Shown: positions 9,808 to 19,762, counted from the stretch's first letter. The stretch is DNA of 64,000 nt from Paraniabella ginsengisoli (GCF_022513635.1 NZ_JAKWBL010000001.1:1302001-1366000), one strand, 5' to 3'. Made by a program: numbers and translations. The notes: generated by a model from the letters alone, not told the origin.

Positions 9808-10889
9808 TCACAAAGATATCAATTCATAATCAGCTTTTATTTGATTAAGATGTGTTTCAAGCCTTTCTTTGTTGGTATCGGTGATAAAAACCTGGCCATT
9901 ATTTTCAATACAAACCTTTTGAAGCAGATTGCTGATCCTTTCTTCATCTAATTTTTCGAAAACATCATCTAACAATAAGAGCGGTATCATCTTCTTTTCT
10001 GCATTAATAACTTCGAGCTCTGTAAGTTTTAATGCAAAAAGAAGGCTTTTTCTTTGTCCTTGAGATGCTATATTTTTAAATGGTTGATTGTTGAGTTGTA
10101 ACACAATATCATCGCGATGAATGCCTGTGGTTGTGCGTTGTAGCAGCTTATCCTTTTGTTGGCTGGCTGCCAATAACTCCTCAAAAGGTGTTTCTAGCAA
10201 GCGGCTATCATATAAAATGGAAAGGTCTTCTTCTTTTTGAGCAATTTCAGTATAAAGCCTTTTTACTTTAGGTAAGAACGATACTAAAAACTGGCTTCTT
10301 TTTTCAGAAATAAAATTGCCCGGCTTTATAAGCTGGCCGGTAAGTATCTCAAGTAATGCTTCATCTATCTTTCCTGAATCAGCGGCTGCCTTTAACAGGG
10401 AATTACGTTGTTGTATGATTTTATTGTACAAAATCAGATTTTGCAAATAATCGGTATTTATCTGTGACAATAATGCATCTAAAAAGCTGCGACGTTCTTC
10501 GCTGCCGCCGGTAATTAAAATAGCATCATCCGGCGCAATAACCACGCAAGGGTATCGGCCTATATGCTGGGAGAATTTTTCATAAGCATCACCATTTATT
10601 AAAAATTCTTTTTGCTGTTTTCGCGCAAAATGCATGTAGCCGTTTCTTCATATTCATTTTTTAAAAATCTGCCCTCAATTCGAAAACCCATTGCGCCCTG
10701 CTGCACATTGACTGCATCTGATTTACTGAAATAACTTTTCGTAAAACACAGGTAATGCACCGCATCCAGAATGTTAGTTTTACCCACACCATTGTTACCG
10801 CAAATGCCGATAACATTTTTGTTAAACTCAAAAATTTTATTAGTATAATTTTTAAATTGTAACAACGATATATGTTTCAAGTTAAGCAT
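9808..10889 (-). CDS. recF: DNA replication and repair protein RecF (one frame break)
   Basis: About 360 residues, the normal RecF length. It is an SMC-like ATPase that helps load RecA at single-strand gaps. The N-terminus has LLQFKNYTNKIFEFN and the Walker A GICGNNGVGKTNIL. Mid-protein has CVVIAPDDAILITGGSEERR, then RTTTGIHRDD, the signature SQGQRKSLLFALK and Walker B PLLLLDDVFEKLD. The break lies at a five-base homopolymer (10609-10613); one extra base gives SKKEFLINGDAY. DUF721 follows it. Confidence 0.93.
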
Positions 10890-10894
10890 CTAAG

Positions 10895-10902
10895 CAAAAA
10901 TA
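10895..10902 (-). promoter_or_regulatory. -7 box upstream of recF
   Basis: TATTTTTG on the minus strand matches TAnnTTTG six bases before the recF start, which would imply a very short 5' leader. No clear -33 box is visible, so this is tentative. Confidence 0.35.
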
Positions 10903-10980
10903 GGCCCTACAGGATTAGCACAGAAGTTTTGTTCAGGTTTATAATACCATCGCTTTAACTACTGCTTGGTTTAATGTAAA

Positions 10981-11733
10981 TTGCCTCGGGTAAAATATAT
11001 AATCTTGATAAGTAGCGGAACAGACATACCCTGGAAGGGACGATTAGACGCACTGAAAAGCGAAGTGCATCTGTATAGTTGCAACATTGTCGACTTGGAT
11101 GTTACAAGCTATTGCCAATGGGCTACAGATGAGGAACGGTTAAAGGCGAATCGGTTTAGAAAAGAGGAAGATGCGCTACGGTTTTTAATGGGTAGAGCAA
11201 TTGCCAAATTTGTGCTGGCTAAGTATCTTGATTTAAGTATTTCAAATATTTCTATATTGCCTGGAGATAATAAAAAACCTATTGCTTCTTGTACTGAAAA
11301 AAACATTGACTTTCCTCATTTCAATATCAGTCATTCAGGAAATAGGGTAGTGGTGGCATTTGCCAATGAGCCTATTGGAGTAGACATTGAAGAAGTTAAA
11401 GACATTGGTGTTGCCGATTTAGCTGAAACAGTTTTTTCTGACAATGAGTTAAATCTTTTTAAAGAATCAAAGCATTCGCTTTTTACTTTTTATAAATTAT
11501 GGACAGGAAAAGAAGCCTTGTTAAAAGCGTTAGGATTGGGGCTGGTAGATGATTTGAAAGAAATAGATATAAGCAAAGGTGTTGATGTAGCTTTCGTTAG
11601 TAAGCATTCTCCATTAAAGCTAAAACTGGAAAGCTTTGAAATTGAAAAAGATTATTTATGTAGTGTTTGCTATACCGAGGAAAAGCAAGCTGTATTGTTT
11701 GAACTGCCTGCGGAAGCTGTAAATGGTTTGTGA
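10981..11733 (+). CDS. 4'-phosphopantetheinyl transferase (Sfp type)
   Basis: Transfers the phosphopantetheine arm of CoA to carrier proteins. Motifs in order: FNISHSGNRVVVAF, IGVDIEEV (metal-binding D-x-E) and FYKLWTGKEALLKALGLGL. The start is uncertain: the frame opens with a TTG at 10981 (250 residues), but a GTG at 11065 just before HLYSCNIVDL gives 222 residues and matches the usual family N-terminus better. Its stop is immediately followed by the convergent glycosyltransferase stop. No polyketide or peptide synthetase lies nearby, so it may serve fatty-acid ACP or a distant cluster. Confidence 0.85.
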   Translation: MPRVKYIILISSGTDIPWKGRLDALKSEVHLYSCNIVDLDVTSYCQWATDEERLKANRFRKEEDALRFLMGRAIAKFVLAKYLDLSISNISILPGDNKKPIASCTEKNIDFPHFNISHSGNRVVVAFANEPIGVDIEEVKDIGVADLAETVFSDNELNLFKESKHSLFTFYKLWTGKEALLKALGLGLVDDLKEIDISKGVDVAFVSKHSPLKLKLESFEIEKDYLCSVCYTEEKQAVLFELPAEAVNGL

Positions 11734-12905
11734 CTACTTTCTTTTTGATTTTTCCCAGGCAGCGCTTTGCGCTTTTTTAAAATACCTGGATATACCTGCA
11801 ATTACTGCGTAATTCATCATGCAGAAATAATAAGGGATGAAAAAAGCTTTGATTTTAACATTGCGTTGTTCAAAAAAATACCCCATAATGCTCAGCCCAT
11901 AAAACAGGATTTGTGCTACCAGTAAAAGCTTATATATAGGAGCATCATAATTTAAAACAATGAATATATTCAGCAGAAAAACTAATATCATTAAGAAAGG
12001 AGTAACTGTCCATCGCAGCACGCGATGGCTGATATACTGAAATGTCAAAACCGGGTTGTGAAAAGGATTGGCAGCCTTTTTCAATCTGAATATGGACTGA
12101 ATGCCGCCTGCGGCAATTCTTATTTTTCGCTTTAACTCTTCTTTTGAGTTGGCGGATGCAGTTTCCATAGCATATGCAGCGGGCTCGTAAGCTATTATAT
12201 ATCCTTTTTCCGCAATGCGCATTGCGATCATGTGATCATCAATGATTGTGTCAGCTTCAACGGGTTGATAAAGACTTTTTCTTATGCTAAATAACTCACC
12301 AGCTGCACCTACATTACTGTATAATTCATAATCCCATTTCTTCAAAGCTGATTCATACTTCCAGTAAAATCCTTCACCTGCCGAACTTGCGTCAGCAGTT
12401 TCTTCTACCATTATTTTCTTTTCGCCTGCCACAGCGCCAACTTTGGGATTTTGATAATGCTTTACCAGTTCTTTGATCGCTTCTTTATTGAGGAAGGTAT
12501 TGGCATCGGTAAAAACTATAATATCATTGCTCAATTCGGGCAACACACGTTTAATGGCTGCCATTTTCCCGGAGCGTTCATCTTTATGAAATAGCTTTAC
12601 TTGTGTGTACTTTTGTATTTTTTGAGGTGTAGTATCGTTCGATCCATCAGTTACAAAAACAATATCGAATCGTTCTGTTGGATAATCCAACTCAAGACAA
12701 TTTTGTATTTTTTCTTCAATATAATCTTCTTCATTGTATGCTGCTATAAGTAAAGCAACAGTTGGCAAATTGTTCGTGTCTAGTTCTAAGCTTTCACGTT
12801 TCTTTCCTGCAATCCTTTTTAATTTTATGATGAGATATAAAAAATACCATAGCCTGCGAAGGCATAAAAAACAATGAAAAGGCTGATCCAGAATAATGCT
12901 ATCAT
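11734..12905 (-). CDS. Membrane-bound family 2 glycosyltransferase (one frame break)
   Basis: About 390 residues. An N-terminal membrane helix (MIALFWISLFIVFYAFAGYG) is followed by a break in the A6 run at 12839-12844, then a GT2 domain: ALLIAAYNEEDYIEEK, FVTDGSNDTT, FTDANTFLNKEA (DxD-like) and IIDDHMIAMRIAEKGY. Two or three further helices close the protein (LMILVFLLNIFIVLNY...). This is the layout of processive or polysaccharide GT2 enzymes of the inner membrane. Its ATG overlaps the stop of the upstream glycosyltransferase (ATGA), so the two are translationally coupled. Confidence 0.85.
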
Positions 12906-13814
12906 AATATTTTATAGCCCAGCGAACTGCTGTTGGATGAGTGAGTAAAATTCCACCAAAGGCCCTTGATTGTTTGCGCTGCCAAATCTGTTCTGCCGTT
13001 CTTTAAATGCGTAAACAATTGCTTAGGTGTAGCAACTAATGTGTAGTAAACAGAAAACAAAGCTGTTTTCCCGACCCCTGTATTTTTTCTTATGTATAGC
13101 ATCCGGTTGCGGGTCATGAAAAAGATTTTATCGGGCTTGCTTTCCCAACGCTGATCGACTCTTTGTGATAGATGACTGCTTTACCGGTAAACCATATTTT
13201 TTTCCAATTCGTTTGAATTTCTCGCACCAGTCAAGCTCTTCATAGTACAAAAAATAATTTTCATCCATTAGCCCCGCCTTGTCAAGATCGGTTCTTCTGC
13301 ACATTACAGCTGCGCCATGGCAAAAACCCGTTTCTCTGCTGTCATTGCTATATTGTCCTTTATCTTCTTCCCGTGCGCCAATACCGGTGTTACGGGCTGT
13401 TATGTAGTTCATCTCAGTAAATCCAGCGTACTGAATGGTCTTTTTACTTTCGTAATATTTGATTAACGGAGAAAGTAACCCAATGTGACGGTTATGCTCC
13501 ATTTCATTTACCATTGCCGATAAAAAACCGGGCGTTATCTCCGTGTCGTTATTAAGAAGCAAAATATAATACCCTTTTGCATTTCTAATGCCAAGATTGT
13601 TACCGCCAGCATAGCCCAGGTTTTTTGAAGAATGAATATAAATGAGATCCGGATATGCTGTAATGAAATCTTTCATCCGGTTTTCATTGGGAGCATTGTC
13701 TACCAGGATTAATTCAACTTCATTAACATCAGTAAAACGCTTAACCGATTTTAAAAAATCGATTGTTACAGCAGGCTGGTTGTAATTAACGGTTATTATT
13801 GAAGTTAGAGGCAT
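12902..13814 (-). CDS. Family 2 glycosyltransferase, rhamnosyltransferase-like (two frame breaks)
   Basis: About 305 residues after repair of breaks near 13183 and 13118; the repaired joint reads VKAVIYHKESISVGKASPIK. The N-terminal GT-A domain shows IITVNYNQPAVTIDFL, LVDNAPNEN, NLGYAGGNNLGIRNAKG, LLLNNDTEI (DxD-like) and ENYFLYYEELDWCEKFK. This pattern is shared with rhamnosyl- and other transferases of cell-surface polysaccharides. No membrane segment is seen. It ends in a 4-base overlap with the next transferase gene; donor and acceptor are unknown. Confidence 0.85.
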
Positions 13815-13844
13815 TGGTGTTACGAAGATAGAATCTTTTAAGAA

Positions 13845-14434
13845 TCAATGGCCGGCCAATTTTAGCAATTTTTGGTGTAATTCAAAAACCTGTTCCAACA
13901 CTGATACTTTTCCGTTGTTGTCAATTATGAAGTTACACCTGTCCATTTTTTGCTTTTCATCCATTTGTTTTTTCATACGGGCTTTTATTTCTTCTTCTGT
14001 TAGCCCCCGCGTTTCATAACTCTTTCTATGCGTAAGTTTTCTTCTGCCCAAACTCCAATCACGTAGTCAAGATGTTTTTCGCTGCCGCTTTCGAAAATTA
14101 TGGCAGCCTCTTTAATGGCATATGAAACGTTTTGCTGGGCAAACCAATCAATTGAATCCTGTATAGTTGCAGGATGTATAATGGCGTTGATCTCCTTTAG
14201 CTTTTGCTCGTTGTTAAAAACAAGCGAAGCCAAAAAACTGCGGTCAAGCTGATCGTTCTTATAAGTTTCTTTTCCAAAATGCGCTATTAGCTGCTGCCTG
14301 ATAGTTTCATTCTCATTCATCAGCTTTTTGGCAGCATTATCAGCATCGTATACAGGAATGCCTAATGTAGAAAAAATATTGGCAATGGTTGTTTTACCAC
14401 TGCCAATACCTCCTGTGAGGCCTATTCTTAACAT
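13845..14434 (-). CDS. coaE: Dephospho-CoA kinase (one frame break)
   Basis: About 196 residues after repair. It phosphorylates dephospho-CoA in the last step of CoA synthesis. P-loop GLTGGIGSGKTTIA, then GIPVYDADNAAKKL, IIHPATI and EAAIIFESG are all visible. The break is in the five-base C run (G on the coding strand) near 14005; after it the frame reads GLTEEEIKARMKKQMDEKQK and then a usual CoaE C-terminus (CNFIIDNNG). It lies between yajC and the glycosyltransferases on the same strand. Confidence 0.93.
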
Positions 14435-14484
14435 TTTGGAAGTTTAAAGTTCAAGCTGTAAACTGTCGTCTTTTAAACCGTCAA

Positions 14485-14808
14485 CTATTTTGCAGGTGCT
14501 GCTGGTTTATTAATCTGCGCAGTCCAATCCATACTTATTGCAGATTTTTCTATTTTGATATAATTGCCCGGACTAACCTCGATGCTTAATGTGCCATCTT
14601 CATTAACCTGCTGAATTTTTCCGTGAATACCGGCGATGGTAACAATTTTATCACCCTTCTGTAAATCTTCAATAAATTTCTTTTGGTTTTTAGCTTTCTT
14701 AGCTTGAGGGCGGATAAAGAACAGCCAGAACACTAAGATCATTCCTACTAAAAAGATCAATTGGAATGAGTTCCCGCCGCCTGATGCTTGTAAAATGTAA
14801 TTCGTCAT
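14485..14808 (-). CDS. yajC: Preprotein translocase accessory subunit YajC
   Basis: 107 residues, intact. It shows the single N-terminal membrane helix (FQLIFLVGMILVFWLFFI), the conserved RPQAKKAKNQKKFIEDLQKGDKIVTIAGIHGKI segment and a small barrel. It works with SecDF at the inner membrane in protein export. It follows the DUF1573 lipoprotein by 25 bases and precedes coaE on the same strand, a neighbourhood also common in other Bacteroidota. Confidence 0.95.
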   Translation of the reverse strand: MTNYILQASGGGNSFQLIFLVGMILVFWLFFIRPQAKKAKNQKKFIEDLQKGDKIVTIAGIHGKIQQVNEDGTLSIEVSPGNYIKIEKSAISMDWTAQINKPAAPAK

Positions 14809-14833
14809 TATGTATTTTTATTTTGCTTAAAAA

Positions 14834-15295
14834 CTATTTAGTCACGTTTACTTTAAAACTTAATGTGTGTTGTGTAAAAGGTTTTGTGTTTCCGGTAACA
14901 ATCACTGTTTTTGTATGCGAACCTTCACTTTGCCCTTCACTATTGAATTTAGCAACGATTTTTTCTTCCTTACCTGGAAGAATAGGTTGCTCTGGTTTTT
15001 CTGCAACAGTACATCCGCAACCTGGCTGTACACTTGAAATGATCAAAGGTTTATCACCCGTATTTTTTACAACAAATGGAATTTCCACCACTTGCCCCTT
15101 TTTCACATCTCCCAGATCTTTAAAAGTTGAATCGGCCCAGGCAATTGTTGTAAAGTTGGAAGAATCTTTTAATGCAACCTGTTTTAAAGAATCGGTTAAA
15201 GGGCCATCCGGTATTTTGTTTTCGCTGTTACTATCACTGCTATTACACGCCGCCAGGCTTGCAGCTACGGAAATAATAAGTACTAAACGCTTCAT
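14834..15295 (-). CDS. DUF1573 lipoprotein
   Basis: 153 residues. A lipoprotein signal MKRLVLIISVAASLAAC gives a lipidated Cys17. The mature part is an Ig-like DUF1573 domain: FKDLGDVKKGQVVEIPFVVKNTGDKPLIISSVQPGCGCTV, then PGKEEKIVAKFNSEGQSEGSHTKTVIV. This family is abundant in Bacteroidota, located in the envelope, with no known activity. The gene is intact and is the first of the run DUF1573-yajC-coaE. Confidence 0.9.
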   Translation of the reverse strand: MKRLVLIISVAASLAACNSSDSNSENKIPDGPLTDSLKQVALKDSSNFTTIAWADSTFKDLGDVKKGQVVEIPFVVKNTGDKPLIISSVQPGCGCTVAEKPEQPILPGKEEKIVAKFNSEGQSEGSHTKTVIVTGNTKPFTQHTLSFKVNVTK

Positions 15296-15471
15296 CTGTT
15301 TATTTTTTATTGTTTTATTGGTCAGATGGAATCACATAGAAAATAATTATTACTTTGGTAGAAAATTAGCTTAATTACTTTTTATGTTCATTTCATATAA
15401 TTGACTAATTTTTAAATGATGGCACGAAAGTATAAGAATATTTAAAGCGAAAGAAAAATATTCATTAGAAA

Positions 15472-16398
15472 TCAGGCTTTTCGAAAATCCTTTTTCTTAA
15501 GTTTTCCGTCCTGAACCAGTTCTTTATGTATATTATCTAAAATTCCGTTAACAAAATGGCCGCTTTGCGCTGTGCTATAATCTTTGGCCAGATCAATATA
15601 TTCGTTAATAGTAACTTTTGGCGGAATAGTGTCGAAATACAAAAATTCACAAACTCCCATTTTCATCAACACCATATCCAGCAATGCAATACGTTCAGAA
15701 TCCCAGTTTTTTAATTTAGGCTTTATAAGCGAAAGCAAATAATCTTCTTTATCTACAACTGTTTTCAAAAGATTTATAGCGAACAGTTCTTTGTCTGTGC
15801 TAATAATTTGGTGAAAATTAAGCGATTGCGGCTTTCTTATAAAAGCAGCTGTGCTTTGTGCAATCATATCTCCATCATCATTCCAGTTGCTAAATACCTC
15901 TTCAATGTGAGAAATAAAAATTTCGTTATCGAGCATCAGATCATTGAAAATATATTCAAATATTTTTCTGTCTTCCTGTAGGTTTTGCTGGTGTATGTTT
16001 ATATAATGTGCATACTGCTGAGAAGCCGTAAGTTGTATATATATCTTTTTTACCAATTCTTCATCTGTAACCTGTTCTGGCTTTTCGTTCTTAAATGCAA
16101 TTTTGACATCGTTCAAATCCAGTATCTGCCATAACAGATTACTACCAGCTAATTTAGTATTAACGTTCAGGTCTTTTTCGGTAGGAACGTATTTGTGTGA
16201 TTTTTTATACGCGTCTTTTTCTGCGTAGCGTGCTACTTCGGTCAAAAAGAATATTATGTACGTAACGAGTGACCGGGTTTGGTTAAAATGTTGTTTGAGG
16301 GTTTTTTGAGGATCAAGAGGTTTGTCAGTGTCCAGACTGGTGTTATATGCATAAAGGGTTTGCATCACTTTCACCCTTATGTTTCTTCTACTAATCAT
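15472..16398 (-). CDS. nusB: Transcription antitermination factor NusB
   Basis: 308 residues, intact. Bacteroidota NusB proteins have a long N-terminal extension, so this is the normal length for the phylum. It begins MISRRNIRVKVMQTLYAYN, and the conserved NusB C-terminal half contains NWDSERIALLDMVLMKMGVCEFLYFDTIPPKVTINEYIDLAKDYSTAQSGHFVNGILD. It takes part in rRNA antitermination with NusE. A TATCTTCG box at 16425-16432 (minus strand) is a possible -7 element. Confidence 0.93.
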   Translation of the reverse strand: MISRRNIRVKVMQTLYAYNTSLDTDKPLDPQKTLKQHFNQTRSLVTYIIFFLTEVARYAEKDAYKKSHKYVPTEKDLNVNTKLAGSNLLWQILDLNDVKIAFKNEKPEQVTDEELVKKIYIQLTASQQYAHYINIHQQNLQEDRKIFEYIFNDLMLDNEIFISHIEEVFSNWNDDGDMIAQSTAAFIRKPQSLNFHQIISTDKELFAINLLKTVVDKEDYLLSLIKPKLKNWDSERIALLDMVLMKMGVCEFLYFDTIPPKVTINEYIDLAKDYSTAQSGHFVNGILDNIHKELVQDGKLKKKDFRKA

Positions 16399-16565
16399 TG
16401 AATCAAGAACTATTTTTGAAGCGGCGAAGATAGGGTTTTTATTAGTTGCGTATTGTGAAAAGTTGAAAAGTTGACAAGGTGATAAGGATGTTGGTAGATC
16501 TGACTATAAGCCCGAAGGCTTTAATAAGAAGAGCTGCTAAATCCAATTGGCGGCTAACTCAGATA

Positions 16566-16643
16566 GTTGAAAAGTTGACAGGTTGATTTGCTGCGTTGAA
16601 CGATCGTTGATGAACATCCTTGTCAACCTGTCAACTTTTCAAC
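16566..16643. repeat. Perfect 21-bp inverted repeat upstream of groES
   Basis: The left arm 16566-16586 (GTTGAAAAGTTGACAGG...) and right arm 16623-16643 are exact reverse complements separated by 36 bases. A partial copy of the left arm lies near 16455. There is no T-tract, so it is not a simple terminator. Confidence 0.85.
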
Positions 16644-16714
16644 CAGTTAACTGGTCAATATCTCACTAAACTGAAAAAATTTCATGTTTATCGGTTATGG
16701 CATGTTATTTACGG

Positions 16715-16722
16715 TACATTTG
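16715..16722 (+). promoter_or_regulatory. -7 box for groES-groEL
   Basis: TACATTTG matches TAnnTTTG and lies 66 bases before the groES start codon. The -33 region is not distinct. Confidence 0.5.
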
Positions 16723-16787
16723 CCGACCGTAAAATAACGATTACAGAATTCTGTAAAAAATCAAAAATTTATAAAACGATAGAAATT

Positions 16788-17069
16788 ATGGCTAAAAAAT
16801 CCACAGTTACCCCTTTACATGACAGGGTAATCGTAAAACCAGCTGCCGCCGAAGAAAAAACTGCAGGCGGTATTATTATTCCTGATACAGCTAAAGAAAA
16901 ACCACAACGCGGTACTGTAATTGCAGCGGGCCCTGGTAAAAAAGATGAGCCTGTAACTGTTAAAACTGGCGATACTGTTTTGTATGGTAAGTATTCTGGT
17001 ACTGAAATTCAAATTGACGGACAGGATCTTTTGATCATGCGCGAGAGCGATATATTGGCGATAGTCTAA
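16788..17069 (+). CDS. groES: Co-chaperonin GroES
   Basis: 93 residues from ATG 16788; the frame is open upstream, but the conserved N-terminus [25 protein letters not shown] fixes the start. The mobile loop ([18 protein letters not shown]) and the C-terminal ESDILAIV are typical. It caps the GroEL cavity during ATP-driven folding. It sits 31 bases before groEL in the usual two-gene operon. Confidence 0.98.
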   Translation: MAKKSTVTPLHDRVIVKPAAAEEKTAGGIIIPDTAKEKPQRGTVIAAGPGKKDEPVTVKTGDTVLYGKYSGTEIQIDGQDLLIMRESDILAIV

Positions 17070-17100
17070 AATCTAAATACTAAAATCTAAAGTCTAAATA

Positions 17101-18741
17101 ATGGCAAAACAACTATACTTCGATATAGAAGCAAGGAATAAAATGAAAAAAGGCGTTGATGTTTTAGCAAACGCTGTAAAAGTAACCCTGGGTCCAAAAG
17201 GCCGTAACGTGGTTATCGAGAAAAAATTTGGTGCACCTTCCTTAACAAAAGATGGTGTTACCGTAGCAAAAGAAATCGAACTTGAAGACCCTATTGAAAA
17301 CATGGGTGCTCAAATGGTAAAAGAAGTAGCTTCTAAAACTGCTGATATTGCAGGTGATGGTACTACAACTGCAACTGTTTTGGCTCAGTCTATCATCAGC
17401 GAAGGTTTGAAAATGGTAGCTGCAGGTTCTAATCCAATGGATTTGAAACGCGGTATTGATAAAGCCGTTTCTTTGGTTGTTGAAAACTTAAAAAGCCAAA
17501 GCCAAACTGTAGGTAACGATGGTAAAAAAATAAAGCAGGTTGCTTCTATTTCCGCTAACAATGATGAGCAAATTGGTGAATTAATTGCTCAGGCATTCGC
17601 TAAAGTTGGTAAAGAAGGCGTGATCACTGTTGAAGAAGCTAAAGGAACTGACACAACTGTTGATGTTGTAGAAGGTATGCAATTCGACCGTGGATATATC
17701 TCTCCATATTTCGTTACAAACAGCGAAAAAATGGAAGCTGAATTACAGAATCCTTACATCCTGATCTATGATAAAAAGATCAGTGCAATGAAGGATATCC
17801 TTTCTATTTTAGAAAAAGTAGCACAAAGCGGTCGTCCGTTAGTGATCATCGCTGAAGATCTTGAAGGTGAAGCATTGGCAACTTTGGTTGTAAACAAATT
17901 GCGTGGTACACTTAAAGTGGCTGCTGTTAAAGCACCTGGTTTTGGTGACAGAAGAAAAGAAATGTTACAGGATATCGCTATCTTAACTGGTGGTACTGTA
18001 ATCAGCGAAGACATGGGCCACAAATTAGAAGGCGCTGATATTTCTGCTTTAGGACAGGCTTCGTCTATCACTATTGATAAAGACAACACAATTGTTGTTG
18101 GTGGCAAGGGAAAGAAAAACGATATCGTTGGTCGTGTAAATCAAATCAAAGCTCAGATCGAAACAACAACATCTGATTACGATAAAGAAAAATTACAAGA
18201 GCGTTTAGCTAAATTAAGCGGTGGTGTAGCTGTACTTTATGTAGGTGCTGCAACAGAGGTTGAAATGAAAGAGAAAAAAGACCGCGTAGATGATGCTTTA
18301 CATGCAACACGCGCTGCAGTTGAAGAAGGTATCGTTCCGGGTGGTGGCGTTGCTTACATCCGCGCGGTAAGTGCTTTGGGTGTTAAAGTAAAAGGTCAGA
18401 TCGAAGATGAGCAAACAGGTATGGTAATCGTTAAGCGTGCATTGGAAGAGCCATTACGTCAGATTGTTGCCAACTGCGGATTGGAAGGATCTATCATCAT
18501 TCAGGGCATTCGTGAAGGAGAGAAAGATTACGGTTTCAACGCTCGTACCGAAGTATTCGAAAACCTGTTCAAAGCAGGGGTTATCGATCCTACAAAGGTT
18601 GCTCGTGTAGCTCTTGAGCATGCTGCTTCAATTGCTGGTATGTTATTAACTACCGAGTGTGTAATTGCTGACAAACCAGAGCCTAAATCTGCAGCTCCTG
18701 CAATGCCAGGTGGCCACGATATGGGTGGAATGGGCTATTAA
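17101..18741 (+). CDS. groEL: Chaperonin GroEL
   Basis: 546 residues, intact and of standard length. Typical motifs: [32 protein letters not shown] (nucleotide binding), YISPYFVTN, the apical-domain [29 protein letters not shown] and the terminal Gly/Met-rich tail [12 protein letters not shown]. It forms the double-ring folding chamber with GroES. A strong intrinsic terminator follows about 60 bases after the stop. Confidence 0.99.
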   Translation: MAKQLYFDIEARNKMKKGVDVLANAVKVTLGPKGRNVVIEKKFGAPSLTKDGVTVAKEIELEDPIENMGAQMVKEVASKTADIAGDGTTTATVLAQSIISEGLKMVAAGSNPMDLKRGIDKAVSLVVENLKSQSQTVGNDGKKIKQVASISANNDEQIGELIAQAFAKVGKEGVITVEEAKGTDTTVDVVEGMQFDRGYISPYFVTNSEKMEAELQNPYILIYDKKISAMKDILSILEKVAQSGRPLVIIAEDLEGEALATLVVNKLRGTLKVAAVKAPGFGDRRKEMLQDIAILTGGTVISEDMGHKLEGADISALGQASSITIDKDNTIVVGGKGKKNDIVGRVNQIKAQIETTTSDYDKEKLQERLAKLSGGVAVLYVGAATEVEMKEKKDRVDDALHATRAAVEEGIVPGGGVAYIRAVSALGVKVKGQIEDEQTGMVIVKRALEEPLRQIVANCGLEGSIIIQGIREGEKDYGFNARTEVFENLFKAGVIDPTKVARVALEHAASIAGMLLTTECVIADKPEPKSAAPAMPGGHDMGGMGY

Positions 18742-18799
18742 TTTAGTTGACAGATTACAGATGATAGTTGACAGAAATGTCCGACGTTCATCGATAAAT

Positions 18800-18832
18800 A
18801 AAAATCCCGCTTCGAAAGAGGCGGGATTTTCT
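18800..18832 (+). terminator. Intrinsic terminator of groES-groEL
   Basis: AATCCCGC-loop-GCGGGATT with extra pairing TTCGAAAGAG in the middle, followed by TTTTCTTT. The 26-base core 18803-18828 recurs in exact reverse complement at 19711-19736. Confidence 0.85.
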
Positions 18833-18839
18833 TTGATAA

Positions 18840-18908
18840 TACCAGCTGAAGAATATATGGCATCTGTGTTGCGTCGCAATCACTTTATCTGAAGAATATA
18901 TGGCATCC
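18840..18908 (+). repeat. Dispersed intergenic repeat (GCATC...TTGCGTCGCA family)
   Basis: Contains GAAGAATATATGGCATC twice (about 18848 and 18892), with TGTTGCGTCGCAATC between them, so it seems to be one full copy plus a second partial copy in tandem. Same family as the copies at 41772 and 57197. Confidence 0.75.
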
Positions 18909-18954
18909 TATTTATCCGTTATAAATAAGGCAATAATAATAACATCAGGTGCAG

Positions 18955-19499
18955 TTACTTTAAATCATTCCTGGGCAAATTAAATTGTCCTTCCGTAATT
19001 GTAACGGTTTTGCCCTGATCATCAACATAAGACATATTGCCTTTAAAATAGCCGGCAAACTTTCCTGTTGTATCTACAACCTTAAATTCGGTCAAAGCAA
19101 ATTTCCCTTTACCATTATCCCATCCGCTTTGAGGAGTTTCAATAACTATCCTGCCGTCCATTTTATATTCAAAGTATCTAAAATTATATTCCATTTTTGG
19201 TTTTATGGGCAGGCTATCCGAGCCATACTTTACAATAGATATGTCATAGTTAAAAAGCATATATTCTCCAGCGTTGTCGTTTCCAGCACCAAAGCCACAT
19301 TTTGATTTATACTGTTATTCCAATTCCATTCGGCTTCAGTCCGCAAGTACGCTCCTAAGTCATCATTCAACTTGTGCCATTTATCGTCAATTTTTACTTT
19401 AAAGTACCAACTCGAAGTGTCAAATGCGTCTTTTTTATTTCCACAGGATAATGCAATCGCAAATAGGAAAACCGAAATAATAAGGATGAGTCTTTTCAT
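18955..19499 (-). CDS. Small lipoprotein of unknown function (one frame break)
   Basis: About 180 residues after repair. Lipoprotein signal MKRLILIISVFLFAIALSC gives lipid-Cys19. The break lies near 19258, where LVLETTTLEN joins MLFNYDISIVKYGSDS. No family is recognised. The mature part is predicted mainly beta (SSWYFKVKIDDKWHKLND; KMDGRIVIETPQSGW; GYFKGNMSYVDDQGKTVTITEGQF) and resembles small Bacteroidota surface beta-sandwich lipoproteins only in general character. It is enclosed by the two inverted copies of the groEL-type terminator. Confidence 0.6.
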
Positions 19500-19762
19500 A
19501 TTTTAGTTTTGGGATACTGAATAAAATTAATTCTTTTTAGCAATAAATCTTCAGCAAAAAAAACGAGCGCATTTAAAATTGTCGCAAAAATATTCCTGCT
19601 ATTAAGACCTCACCCCCAGCCCCTCTCCAGAGGAGAGGGGAGGCAGACTCCGAAAATTTATACTTTGTTGTACTGCTGCAAGTGCGACAATTTTAAATGC
19701 ACCGAAAAAGAATCCCGCCTCTTTCGAAGCGGGATTCTTTTTCGGTCATCCGTAATCTCTTC
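19500..19762. repeat. Intergenic 18-bp inverted repeat around a GC-rich palindrome
   Basis: Exact 18-base inverted arms GCATTTAAAATTGTCGCA at 19568-19585 and 19683-19700 enclose, at about 19605-19643, a CCTCACCCCCAGCCCCTC-type palindrome. The latter is the same family as the repeats at the 5' ends of the his genes. No ORF of note lies inside. Confidence 0.75.
19711..19742 (-). terminator. Intrinsic terminator after the Gfo/Idh oxidoreductase
   Basis: The hairpin AATCCCGC...GCGGGATT, with A/T tracts on both sides, lies 21 bases after the oxidoreductase stop on the minus strand. Its 26-base core is the exact reverse complement of the groEL terminator core. Confidence 0.75.

Larger units (their letters stand above)
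16399..16787. other. Intergenic region between divergent nusB and groES
   Basis: A 389-base gap. It holds a nusB -7-like box, several copies of GTTGAAAAGTTGACA-type repeat text, a perfect 21-bp inverted repeat (16566-16586 and 16623-16643) and the groES -7 box. No CIRCE-type inverted repeat (TTAGCACTC) was seen, so HrcA control is not supported here. Confidence 0.6.

Noticed and set aside
14766..15374. 202-codon plus-strand frame opposite yajC and the DUF1573 lipoprotein
   Set aside because: It is antisense to two clear genes, with no conserved motif.
16620..16787. N-terminal extension of GroES
   Set aside because: The conserved GroES N-terminus starts at 16788; the upstream frame is repeat and promoter DNA.
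17766..18107. Long reverse-strand reading frame inside groEL (and similar ones opposite hisF, hisB and susC)
   Set aside because: It is antisense to a strongly conserved gene, has no family resemblance and no start signals; it is a codon-bias shadow.
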